64,000 nt of DNA. Source: Chryseobacterium sp. (GTDB taxonomy: Bacteria > Bacteroidota > Bacteroidia > Flavobacteriales > Weeksellaceae). The translations under genes and the position numbers were made by a program. Below are positions 1 through 7,400 of the stretch, piece by piece. Within the stretch, counting starts at the first letter, position 1. Each line of letters starts with the position of its first letter. The notes beneath the pieces were generated by a model that saw only the letters and a list, made by a program, of their open reading frames with translations, was not told where the DNA came from and did not search any database. Location of the stretch: positions 930,001 to 994,000 of the forward strand of contig NZ_CP044507.1 of assembly GCF_008831505.1 (NCBI RefSeq), written 5' to 3'.

Positions 1-1
1 T

Positions 2-586
2 GATCCGGAAAAAAATCTGCTGCCACAGGACGGTACGGTACTTTATTTTGGCAAAGTACTGGATCGCGCGCAGGCAGATGAATATTATGAAAAATTGCTG
101 ACAGGAATTGTATGGAAAAATGATGAAGCCGTCATTTTTGGCAAAAAAATCTTAACCAAAAGGAAGGTTGCCTGGTATGGTGATGAGGGTTTTGAATATA
201 CCTATTCCAAATCCACAAAAACTGCATTGGCGTGGACCAATGATCTTCTGGAACTGAAAAAAATTGCGGAACAGAAAACCGGTGAAACATTTAATTCCTG
301 CCTGCTGAACCTTTATCACAGTGGCGAAGAAGGCATGGCCTATCACAGCGACGGCGAGAAGGACCTTAAGAAAAACGGCGCGATTGCCTCCCTGACTTTG
401 GGTGCCGAAAGGAAATTTTCATTCAAGCATAAAACCACCGGCCAGAAAGTGGAGTTGGTTCTGGAACATGGTAGTTTATTGGTAATGAAAGACCAGACCC
501 AGAGTTTTTGGCTGCACCGTTTGCCTCCGACCAAAAAGATATCCGCCCCGCGAATCAATCTTACCTTCCGCACGATCGAAAAATAA
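2..586 (+). CDS. alkB: AlkB-type alpha-ketoglutarate-dependent dioxygenase (5' partial)
   Basis: Fe(II)/2-oxoglutarate dioxygenase that oxidatively removes alkyl groups such as 1-methyladenine and 3-methylcytosine from nucleic acid. The frame is open to the left edge, and the residues before the first start-like codon (TTG at 95) still read as family sequence (DGTVLYFGK), so the true start lies outside the window. Visible motifs are the iron ligands H and D in YHSDGE, the distal H in FWLHRLP, and RINLTFR, matching the RxNxTxR 2-oxoglutarate-binding signature. This is the short AlkB form of about 200 residues common in Bacteroidota. A hairpin directly after the stop separates it from the convergent BON genes. 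An ada gene lies at 33.2 kb; in other bacteria Ada controls alkB, but nothing here proves that link. Confidence 0.93.
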   Translation, partial: DPEKNLLPQDGTVLYFGKVLDRAQADEYYEKLLTGIVWKNDEAVIFGKKILTKRKVAWYGDEGFEYTYSKSTKTALAWTNDLLELKKIAEQKTGETFNSCLLNLYHSGEEGMAYHSDGEKDLKKNGAIASLTLGAERKFSFKHKTTGQKVELVLEHGSLLVMKDQTQSFWLHRLPPTKKISAPRINLTFRTIEK

Positions 587-588
587 GA

Positions 589-610
589 AATCCCCGAATT
601 TTCGGGGATT
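589..610. terminator. Bidirectional hairpin between convergent genes
   Basis: A perfect 10-bp inverted repeat (AATCCCCGAA / TTCGGGGATT) starts 2 bases after the alkB stop codon and lies between convergent genes. It has A/T-rich flanks on both sides, so it can serve both transcripts. Confidence 0.75.
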
Positions 611-633
611 GCAAAGTAGTTATTAGGCTGACG

Positions 634-1053
634 TTATGCTTTCAAATAACGCGCGTAAGCATAGCCCTCCTCTCCGGACGACGTTCTGATCTTCCACCAG
701 TCATCTGAAGACTGCTCCACAAGCGTCACAGACTCACCTTTGGAAGCCTTCCCGATGATCGCTGCCTCGGTAGATGGTTCCTGTCTGATGTTCAGGCTGG
801 ATTCTTCTGTATTTACTGTAAGGTTGGCACCGGATGCCAAGCCTGTAACCTGGACATCAAGATTGATGTCTGATGCAGAATACGTTGTATCTATGGCACC
901 CAATGCGTTCCATACCGCATCTTTGGCAGCGGTGCTGCCTGCCGAACCCGAAACATAAAGTATACCGTCCTGTTCGCGTACCTGTAAACCGGAAATTCCC
1001 GCCGCTTGTGCTGCTGAGATTACACCGGCATATTTGTCCTGTAATGCGCTCAT
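634..1053 (-). CDS. BON-like plus bacterial SH3 domain protein
   Basis: 139-residue protein of unknown precise role. Residues about 1-70 resemble a BON domain (a small fold linked to membrane or envelope binding), with the pattern GLQVREQDGILYVSGSAG. Residues about 75-139 form a bacterial SH3 (SH3b) domain, seen in LNIRQEPSTEAAIIG, the WWKIR core and GYAYARYL. The start ATG at 1053 is 8 bases after the stop of the upstream BON lipoprotein, so the two are almost certainly one transcript. No signal peptide is visible, which is odd for an SH3b domain, normally a cell-wall binding module; a cytoplasmic location is therefore possible. The domain plan recalls the BON-LysM protein YgaU/Kbp of E. coli with SH3b replacing LysM, an inference only. 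Confidence 0.75.
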   Translation of the reverse strand: MSALQDKYAGVISAAQAAGISGLQVREQDGILYVSGSAGSTAAKDAVWNALGAIDTTYSASDINLDVQVTGLASGANLTVNTEESSLNIRQEPSTEAAIIGKASKGESVTLVEQSSDDWWKIRTSSGEEGYAYARYLKA

Positions 1054-1061
1054 ATTTTTTC

Positions 1062-1538
1062 TTATTTAACGTTATAGTTGTAATTTACCTTACCTGCCTG
1101 AAGCGCATCTACCGATTCTTTAATCTTCCTGGCCTGAGCTGGCGATACATCACCTGTAAGGGTCAGTTCTCCGTTCACAACCTCTACTTTAACAGACGGG
1201 AAATCCTTTACCGCATCCTGAACTTTCTGCTGAACTGCCGGATCCACTGCGGACACCGTTTCAACTACAGGCGCTTCAATACGGGTCATATCCATTACAT
1301 CCTTAATTCCGGAAATCGCTTTCAGCTGGCTGATCATCGCGTCGCGGGAAGCTTCATCCGGGAAAGTTCCGCTCAAATGGGCCGTACCGTCCTTAACTTC
1401 TACGGTTGCACCGGGGTTGCTGGTAACCACTGTTGTTGCCTGGGTCGTAAGTTCTGCATCGGAAACTTTCTTCTTACAGGAAACTGAACCGAAAGATATA
1501 GCCAGCACCATGGCAGCCATCGCAAATGTTTTTTTCAT
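1062..1538 (-). CDS. BON-domain lipoprotein
   Basis: Predicted envelope lipoprotein of 158 residues. The N terminus is a lipoprotein signal ending in FGSVSCKKK, with the lipidated Cys at 22. The mature part holds two BON-like repeats: residues about 30-85 (VEVKDGTAHLSGTFPDEASRDA) and about 100-158 (VEVVNGELTLTGDVSPAQA). BON domains of the OsmY type are thought to bind phospholipid surfaces; no catalytic motif is present. It is the first gene of a two-gene minus-strand unit with the BON-SH3 gene and has a good TAnnTTTG box 33 bases upstream of its ATG. OsmY-like proteins respond to envelope or osmotic stress elsewhere; that role here is inferred. Confidence 0.82.
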   Translation of the reverse strand: MKKTFAMAAMVLAISFGSVSCKKKVSDAELTTQATTVVTSNPGATVEVKDGTAHLSGTFPDEASRDAMISQLKAISGIKDVMDMTRIEAPVVETVSAVDPAVQQKVQDAVKDFPSVKVEVVNGELTLTGDVSPAQARKIKESVDALQAGKVNYNYNVK

Positions 1539-1571
1539 AGTATTTTATTTAATGTTAAGAATTAATGATCT

Positions 1572-1579
1572 CAAATTTA
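1572..1579 (-). promoter_or_regulatory. -7 box of the BON lipoprotein unit
   Basis: On the minus strand this reads TAAATTTG, an exact match to the Bacteroidota TAnnTTTG element, 33 bases before the ATG at 1538. The rest of the 218-base gap to the next gene holds only that gene's own promoter and a weak imperfect hairpin near 1672-1696. Confidence 0.6.
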
Positions 1580-1703
1580 GTAATACTTATCTGATTGTTG
1601 TTTCAGCTAAAGGCTAAATGTTTCTTAAATTTTAAGGTCGTAGTTCCGAACTGTTGCTTTGCTGGGTCTTGTCATGCCGGCTGAGGCGCAGGGCATTTTA
1701 ATG

Positions 1704-1737
1704 TTTGTTAACACTCTGATGAAAAATTATATATTTG
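1704..1737 (+). promoter_or_regulatory. Promoter of the dicarboxylate symporter
   Basis: TTTG at 1704-1707 and TATATTTG at 1730-1737 match the Bacteroidota -33 and -7 elements with a 22-base spacer. The gene starts at 1757. Confidence 0.65.
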
Positions 1738-1756
1738 TAGCTATTATAAAAATTAT

Positions 1757-3184
1757 ATGAGTCCTACACTCCTGAGGATATTTCCTTATTTTACACTTAC
1801 GTTTGCCGTACTGCTTCATGGAATTAATCTGTTAAACCCTCTTCCCCCCGACTATCTTGTTTTTGGGCACCTGCTTTTTGTGCTGGGGATGGTTACTTAT
1901 GCAATACAGAGAAAAAACCTTACAACATGGATCCTGGTAAGTATTGTAATAGGTGTGATTGTGGGACGGGACTACCCCGGTGTAGCGCTTTCTCTGCAAC
2001 CTCTGAGCCAGGGCTTTATCAGGCTGGTAAAAACCATTGTAGGACCTATACTCTTTGCAACCCTTGTTTATGGAATTGCAGGTCATTCCGACCTTAAGCA
2101 GGTGGGGCGAATGGCTTGGAAATCATTACTTTACTTTTATACTGCCACTACTATCGCCCTATTCATCGGTCTTGCAGCCATTAATATATCGCAGGCCGGT
2201 GTGGGAATTGACGCTTCTAAAATTCCTCACCATGATCTTCCCACTGCTTCAGCGGTTAAGGAAGCAGATCAGCGTGCTCTGGAAGCCATTCCGGAGCATA
2301 ACCACTGGCTTTTCAAGACAACCGCTTTCTTTCGTGATGTATTTCCTGAGAACATCATCAAATCAATTTACGATAATCAGGTTCTTCAGATTGTTGTATT
2401 TGCGGTGATCTTCGGTATCGGACTGGCTCAGTTACCGGAACGCAAAAAAAGACCGATGGTGGATTTCGTGGACAGTCTGGCGGAAACAATGTTCAAGTAC
2501 ACGCACATTATCATGTATTTTGCGCCGATTGGTGTGGGTGCCGCCATGGCATACACCGTAGGACATATGGGTATTGACATCCTGAAGTATCTCTTTATGC
2601 TCCTGCTTACGCTCTACTGCGCACTGATTGCCTTCCTGCTGCTGGTACTCCTGCCTATTGCGCTCTATATGAAGGTGCCAATCAAAAAGTTTATACAGGC
2701 TATAAAGGAGCCGGTTTCCATTGCTTTCGCAACTACAAGTTCCGATGCGGCGCTGCCTGTGGTAATGCAGAATATGGAGAAATTTGGTGTTCCCCGGAAA
2801 ATCGTATCCTTTGTCGTTCCCACCGGTTATTCCTTCAACCTGGACGGAACCACGCTTTACCTGTCATTAGCGTCCATATTTGTAGCGCAGGCTGCCGGGA
2901 TGCATCTTTCCTTCGGTCAGCAGCTGCTCATTTGCCTTACGCTTATGATCACCAGTAAAGGTGTGGCTGCGATTCCAAGGGCTTCCTTAATTATCCTGAT
3001 CGCCACTGCCGACCAATTCGGTTTGCCGGTATTCATCATAGCAGCTATACTCGGGATTGATGAACTGATGGATATGGGCCGTACCTCTGTTAATGTGATC
3101 GGAAACTGTCTTGCGTCTGTAGTCATTGCCAAATGGGAAGGTGAGTTTGACCAGCAGGCAGCACTGAACTTTGAGGAGGAGTGA
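1757..3184 (+). CDS. Dicarboxylate/amino acid:cation symporter (DAACS family)
   Basis: Inner-membrane secondary transporter of the GltP/DctA family (sodium:dicarboxylate symporter fold), 475 residues. It takes up C4-dicarboxylates or acidic amino acids with H+ or Na+; the exact substrate cannot be read from sequence. Family hallmarks are FATTSSDAALPVVM (the serine-rich re-entrant loop HP1), GYSFNLDGTTLYLSLA (the TM7 NMDGT region) and GIDELMDMGRTSVNVIGN in TM8, where the D and N residues contact substrate. The N terminus carries two or three extra hydrophobic segments (residues 1-60) before the usual first helix, as in many Bacteroidota members. Monocistronic by context, with its own promoter. 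Confidence 0.92.
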   Translation: MSPTLLRIFPYFTLTFAVLLHGINLLNPLPPDYLVFGHLLFVLGMVTYAIQRKNLTTWILVSIVIGVIVGRDYPGVALSLQPLSQGFIRLVKTIVGPILFATLVYGIAGHSDLKQVGRMAWKSLLYFYTATTIALFIGLAAINISQAGVGIDASKIPHHDLPTASAVKEADQRALEAIPEHNHWLFKTTAFFRDVFPENIIKSIYDNQVLQIVVFAVIFGIGLAQLPERKKRPMVDFVDSLAETMFKYTHIIMYFAPIGVGAAMAYTVGHMGIDILKYLFMLLLTLYCALIAFLLLVLLPIALYMKVPIKKFIQAIKEPVSIAFATTSSDAALPVVMQNMEKFGVPRKIVSFVVPTGYSFNLDGTTLYLSLASIFVAQAAGMHLSFGQQLLICLTLMITSKGVAAIPRASLIILIATADQFGLPVFIIAAILGIDELMDMGRTSVNVIGNCLASVVIAKWEGEFDQQAALNFEEE

Positions 3185-3309
3185 TGTTGATCAGCTTATC
3201 CGGCAACTTAGCATCAGTTGTTTAGCCTCACTTTCCTGCGGTCACATGACATCGGTTAGGTTGGATGGAAATCCTTATTTTTATTAAGTCTAAATTGGCG
3301 TTTATTCCG

Positions 3310-3317
3310 TAACTTTG
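3310..3317 (+). promoter_or_regulatory. -7 box of mrp
   Basis: TAACTTTG, an exact TAnnTTTG match 23 bases before the mrp start at 3341. No well-spaced -33 element is clear. Confidence 0.6.
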
Positions 3318-3340
3318 CGGTTCAATATTCAGATTATATT

Positions 3341-4447
3341 ATGTTGAAGAAAGCAAACGTTCAGGAATTCCTGAAAGAGATTGAAGTAGAAGACCTCGTG
3401 AATAACCTTCAGGTTATGGGCAATGAAGTGTATATAGATATGACCGCACACTCGCCGGCAATGCACGAAAAGAAAAAACTGGAAGTGGCTATGAAGCAGG
3501 CTTTTGCCTCTCAGTTTGGAGAGGATGTCGTGCTGAAGTTAAAGATTGTTTCACCTGACCCTACGGAAGTTCAGCAGAATCAGATCAAAGGAAAGCAGAT
3601 TCCCGGAATTCAGAATATTATCGCCATTGCTTCCGGTAAAGGAGGCGTGGGTAAATCAACAGTTGCCGCTAACCTGGCAGTTACATTGGCAAACATGGGC
3701 TTCAAAGTTGGTCTTTTAGATGCGGATATTTATGGTCCATCGGTTCCAACAATGCTTGATACTGAAGGTGCAAAACCACTTTCAGTGGAGGTAGACGGTA
3801 AAAACCTGATGCAGCCTGTGGAAAATTACGGCGTAAAGATGCTGTCCATCGGATATTTTTCCGGAGCCAACCAGGCAGTGGTTTGGCGTGGGCCAATGGC
3901 TTCAAAAGCACTTAACCAAATGATCCGTGATGCCCATTGGGGCGAACTGGATTTTCTGCTGATTGACCTTCCACCGGGAACCGGAGATATCCATCTTTCC
4001 ATCATCCAGGAAGTACCTGTAACAGGAGCAGTGATTGTAAGTACACCGCAGCATGTGGCTCTGGCCGACGTGCGTAAGGGTATCGCCATGTTCCAGATGG
4101 AAAGTATTAATATTCCTGTTCTCGGTTTGATAGAGAATATGGCCTATTTTACACCCGAGGAGCTTCCTGAGAACAGGTATTACATCTTCGGGAAACAGGG
4201 TGCCCAATACCTTGCAGAAGATATCGGTATTCCTGTTCTGGGAGAAATACCTCTGATTCAGAGTATACGTGAAGCGGGTGATGTGGGCCGTCCGGCCGCA
4301 TTGCAGGAAAATTCTAAGATTGCAGATATCTACGTTGAAACCGCTAAAAGTATGATTGAAAGTCTGGTGGAAAGAAATAAAAGCCTTCCGCCTACAGAGG
4401 CCGTAAAGATCACAACAATGGCCGGTTGTTCACCAAAAGCAAAATAA
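3341..4447 (+). CDS. Mrp/ApbC-type iron-sulfur carrier ATPase
   Basis: P-loop NTPase that carries and transfers Fe-S clusters to apoproteins in the cytoplasm, 368 residues. Residues about 1-90 are an MIP18/DUF59 domain; the rest is the ParA/MinD-like ATPase with the deviant Walker A GKGGVGKS at 99-106, DADIYGPSVPTML, and LLIDLPPGTGD as Walker B. The CxxC that many Mrp/ApbC proteins carry after ENMAYF is replaced here by TPEELPE, so cluster binding must use other residues; a lone Cys sits in the C-terminal GCSPKAK. The next gene encodes a NifU C-terminal domain protein, another cluster carrier, which supports the Fe-S role. Start chosen at the ATG with a promoter box at suitable distance. Confidence 0.93.
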   Translation: MLKKANVQEFLKEIEVEDLVNNLQVMGNEVYIDMTAHSPAMHEKKKLEVAMKQAFASQFGEDVVLKLKIVSPDPTEVQQNQIKGKQIPGIQNIIAIASGKGGVGKSTVAANLAVTLANMGFKVGLLDADIYGPSVPTMLDTEGAKPLSVEVDGKNLMQPVENYGVKMLSIGYFSGANQAVVWRGPMASKALNQMIRDAHWGELDFLLIDLPPGTGDIHLSIIQEVPVTGAVIVSTPQHVALADVRKGIAMFQMESINIPVLGLIENMAYFTPEELPENRYYIFGKQGAQYLAEDIGIPVLGEIPLIQSIREAGDVGRPAALQENSKIADIYVETAKSMIESLVERNKSLPPTEAVKITTMAGCSPKAK

Positions 4448-4493
4448 TAAGGGAGTGATGGTCTGGAGACAGCACACCACCCCGACAAAAAAT

Positions 4494-4742
4494 ATGGAAA
4501 GTAATATCGTACACGAAGCCACTGTAACCAAGGTACTTGAAGCACTGGAGAGCATACGTCCCTTCCTGAACAAGGATGGGGGAGACATAGAGCTGATTGA
4601 TGTGGAAGGCAGCAAGGTGATCGTTAAACTTCAGGGAAACTGTAACGGCTGTCCTATGAGCTTTTCGACAATGAAGTTGGGTGTCGAAAATACAATTAAA
4701 CAGTATGCACCCGAAATTACTGAGGTTGTAAGTGTAAATTAA
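4494..4742 (+). CDS. NifU C-terminal-domain Fe-S scaffold/carrier protein
   Basis: Small (82 residues) cytoplasmic Fe-S cluster carrier made of a single NifU C-terminal domain. Key features are the helix VTKVLEALESIRPFLNKDGGDIEL and the CNGCP motif, whose two Cys hold the cluster at a dimer interface. An upstream GTG (4455) and ATG (4458) are in frame, but the added residues do not look like family sequence; the ATG at 4494 gives the usual N terminus, 46 bases after the mrp stop. Together with mrp it forms a likely two-gene Fe-S maturation operon, closed by a terminator at 4761-4798. Confidence 0.9.
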   Translation: MESNIVHEATVTKVLEALESIRPFLNKDGGDIELIDVEGSKVIVKLQGNCNGCPMSFSTMKLGVENTIKQYAPEITEVVSVN

Positions 4743-4760
4743 TGCCTCAAAATTTATCAG

Positions 4761-4798
4761 AAAACCCTTTCAGCCTCTGCGGCTGGAGGGGTTTTTCA
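4761..4798 (+). terminator. Rho-independent terminator after the Fe-S pair
   Basis: AAAACCC and CAGCC pair with GGCTG and GGGTTTT around a TCTGC loop, with a short T run. It lies 18 bases after the nifU-like stop. Confidence 0.75.
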
Positions 4799-4841
4799 TT
4801 TGCACAGATCAAGGATCAACTGATATTGACACCGCTTTTAC

Positions 4842-4849
4842 TATATTTG
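4842..4849 (+). promoter_or_regulatory. -7 box of dacB
   Basis: TATATTTG ends only 3 bases before the chosen dacB ATG at 4853, so a transcript from it would have almost no leader. It also supports that ATG over upstream in-frame codons. Confidence 0.5.
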
Positions 4850-4852
4850 ACT

Positions 4853-6238
4853 ATGATTAGTATTCAAAAGAAGCACCTGCTTGCTGCCGCTGTGCTGGGA
4901 GGCCAGGTTTTTTATGCGCAGGAAATACCGCAGAAACTGGATGCAGCTACAAAAAATCTGATGGAATTGCCGGCAGCCTATTCAGCGAACCTGTCTTTTT
5001 ATGTGGCTGATGAAAACGGCAAGTTCATTTATGAATATCAGGGAAATAAAGGACTGTCCACCGCTTCAACCCAGAAAATCTTTACGGCTGCAGCTGCGCT
5101 GGAAACTTTAGGTAAAAACTACACCTTTAAAACTACAGCCTCCTATTCGGGAACTGTTAGTTCCGGTAAACTTGACGGCAATCTGTTTGTAAGCTCCAAC
5201 GGAGATCCAACCCTGGGTAGCTGGCGCTACGACGGTCATAAACCGGAAGATTTCCGCCGCCAGCTTATTGAGGCGCTGAAAAAACAGGGAATTAGCAGCA
5301 TTGCCGGCGATTTAATCATTGATGATACTTATTTTGATTTTCAAACCGTTCCCGGTGGCTGGCCCTGGGATGATATGGGAAACTATTACGGTGCAGGCGT
5401 CTGGAGTGTAAACTGGCGCGAAAACCAGTTTGATGTAAATTTACGGAATGGCGCAATAAAAGATTTTAATATTCCCCTCCACAATGTGAAGTGGGTCAAT
5501 GAGGTAAAAGTGGCCGGATCTTCAGACCAAAGTCTTATTTTCACCGCACCGCACTCCGAGGTAGCCCTGATAAACGGTACCTTACCGGCTAAAGCGATGA
5601 CGGTTTCGGGAGCACTTCCCAATCCACCCATGCAGTTGGGTATGGAAATAAAATCCTGGCTCAGTGAAAGCGGAATCTCCTTCACCGGTAATGTTATAAC
5701 GAACAGCAGTCAACTGATTAATGGGCTCAAAACCCAAAAGGCCCCGGAATCAAAAGTCTTTTTTACATGGCATTCGCCAACGCTTGACAAGATCGTTTAC
5801 TGGTTCCTGAAAAAAAGTGTAAACCTGTACGGCGAAACCCTGGTGAAGACCATGGCAAAAGAGAAAAGAGGTGTGGGAAGCTTTGATGAGGGAGTTGATT
5901 TCATGAAGGATTTTTGGAAGAACAAAGGTATCAATGGGGCGATGATTAATTTCGCCGACGGCAGTGGCCTGTCTCCCCAGAATTACGTTTCTGCCCGGGC
6001 CGAGGTTCAGGCTTTGCTCTGGTCCCGAAAACAACCCTGGTTCAGCAGCTATTTTGATGGCTTTCCGGAGCAGAACGGTATGAAGATGAAGAGTGGCACC
6101 ATCAAAAACATTAAATCCTTTGCAGGCTATCACACATCAACCAGCGGCAATAAATACGTATATTCCATTATTATCAACAATTATCAGGGTGGAAATGTAA
6201 GTGATGCCCTTTACAAAGTTTTAAACGTTTTAAAATAG
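4853..6238 (+). CDS. dacB: D-alanyl-D-alanine carboxypeptidase/endopeptidase (PBP4 type, S13)
   Basis: Periplasmic penicillin-binding protein 4 type enzyme that trims D-Ala or cuts peptide cross-links in peptidoglycan; 461 residues. The start at 4853 gives a clean signal peptide ending GGQVFYAQE, cleaved before Gln; the longer frame back to 4742 would put about 37 odd residues and the preceding terminator inside the protein. Catalytic motifs of family S13 are present: STQK (SxxK nucleophile, in LSTASTQKIFTAAAALE), SVN (SxN, in KSVNLYGETLVK) and KSG (KTG-like, in KMKSGTIKN). The histidine kinase gene starts 7 bases after the stop, so the two are probably co-transcribed. Confidence 0.93.
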   Translation: MISIQKKHLLAAAVLGGQVFYAQEIPQKLDAATKNLMELPAAYSANLSFYVADENGKFIYEYQGNKGLSTASTQKIFTAAAALETLGKNYTFKTTASYSGTVSSGKLDGNLFVSSNGDPTLGSWRYDGHKPEDFRRQLIEALKKQGISSIAGDLIIDDTYFDFQTVPGGWPWDDMGNYYGAGVWSVNWRENQFDVNLRNGAIKDFNIPLHNVKWVNEVKVAGSSDQSLIFTAPHSEVALINGTLPAKAMTVSGALPNPPMQLGMEIKSWLSESGISFTGNVITNSSQLINGLKTQKAPESKVFFTWHSPTLDKIVYWFLKKSVNLYGETLVKTMAKEKRGVGSFDEGVDFMKDFWKNKGINGAMINFADGSGLSPQNYVSARAEVQALLWSRKQPWFSSYFDGFPEQNGMKMKSGTIKNIKSFAGYHTSTSGNKYVYSIIINNYQGGNVSDALYKVLNVLK

Positions 6239-6245
6239 AAAATTC

Positions 6246-7397
6246 TTGAAAAGACCTTTTCTTTCCAGGCTCAACCAGTGGTTTGTCTTTGGGTTACTCA
6301 CCATAGTGACCTCGGCAATCGTGATCTCGTCCGTAATGCTGATTGATTACTTGCGTAAGGAAGAGATTAAGAGGATTGATTTATTTGCAAGCGCGATAAA
6401 ATTTCAGCAAAATGTGATCGCCCCGGATCCTGAAGTTCAGGATTTACTTCTGAAGATTACAAGTTCCAACAGCACCATTCCCGTAATTATACTTGACCGT
6501 GAGAACAAACCTATGTTCCACGGAAACATTCCAGCCGATATAGAAAATGATGCCGCTGCTATAGCCGAATTAGCAAAAAACATGGGTAAAACCTATCCCC
6601 CCATCGAACTCAAGTTTCCGGACGGAAATAACCAGTTTGTTTATTATGACAATTCGCGTTTGCTCAACGATTTGCGGTGGTCACCTTATTTACTTGGTCT
6701 TTTCATATTTGCTTATCTGCTTTTCTCCTTCTGGTTTCTGCGTACGATTAAGAAAACAGATGAAGGATTCCTGTGGGCAGGCCTCGCCAAGGAAACCGCA
6801 CATCAGATCGGTACTCCGCTCTCGTCAATGATTGGCTGGGTCGAAATTATGCGGATGGATAATCCCAATTCCCAGGAAGCCGCTGAGATTGAAAAAGACG
6901 TGAACCGCTTAATGACTATTTCAGAGCGCTTTTCAAAAATTGGCTCGGTTCCGGAGCTGAACGATATGAACCTTTCCGAGACCATCCAGCAGAACTATGA
7001 TTATTTGAAAAAACGCATTTCCGGCAGGATTGATTTTACACTTAACCTCCCTGCGCGTCAGATTATCATTCCCCATAACCGCATTCTGCTGAGCTGGGTC
7101 ATTGAAAATCTGGTTAAAAACGCTGTTGACGCGATGAAGGGACAGGGAAAGCTTGAGATTCTTGCCTATGAGCGCGGCCGCAACATCATCGTGGACTTCC
7201 GCGATACCGGTTGCGGACTCACCGCACGACAGGCTGCCAATGTTTTCAAGCCGGGATATTCAACCAAGAAGAGAGGTTGGGGGCTGGGACTTAGTCTGGC
7301 CAAGCGCGTGGTAAAGGAATACCATCGCGGGGACATCCGGATTCCGCAAACTGACCTCGGTAAGGGAACCACCTTTCGGGTAATTCTCCGTAAATAG
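6246..7397 (+). CDS. Membrane sensor histidine kinase (orphan)
   Basis: Two-component sensor kinase of 383 residues. A transmembrane helix at about 14-36 and another at about 140-160 bracket a roughly 100-residue periplasmic sensor region without a recognised fold. The kinase core shows the H box LAKETAHQIGTPLSS (phospho-acceptor His), the N box VIENLVKNAVDAM, the G1 box DTGCGL and the G2 region GWGLGLSLAKR. The start is TTG; the next in-frame ATG falls within the first membrane helix, so TTG is required. No response regulator is adjacent. It follows dacB by 7 bases, suggesting a link to envelope sensing, which is inference. It ends 3 bases from the convergent M1 peptidase. Confidence 0.9.
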   Translation: MKRPFLSRLNQWFVFGLLTIVTSAIVISSVMLIDYLRKEEIKRIDLFASAIKFQQNVIAPDPEVQDLLLKITSSNSTIPVIILDRENKPMFHGNIPADIENDAAAIAELAKNMGKTYPPIELKFPDGNNQFVYYDNSRLLNDLRWSPYLLGLFIFAYLLFSFWFLRTIKKTDEGFLWAGLAKETAHQIGTPLSSMIGWVEIMRMDNPNSQEAAEIEKDVNRLMTISERFSKIGSVPELNDMNLSETIQQNYDYLKKRISGRIDFTLNLPARQIIIPHNRILLSWVIENLVKNAVDAMKGQGKLEILAYERGRNIIVDFRDTGCGLTARQAANVFKPGYSTKKRGWGLGLSLAKRVVKEYHRGDIRIPQTDLGKGTTFRVILRK

Positions 7398-7400
7398 AAA

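Noticed and set aside
873-1487. 204-residue plus-strand ORF
   Set aside because: It is antisense to the two BON genes, which have clear domains and signals.
1672-1696. Regulatory hairpin upstream of the symporter
   Set aside because: The arms (ATGCC/GGCAT) are only 5 bp with a long loop; not distinguishable from chance.
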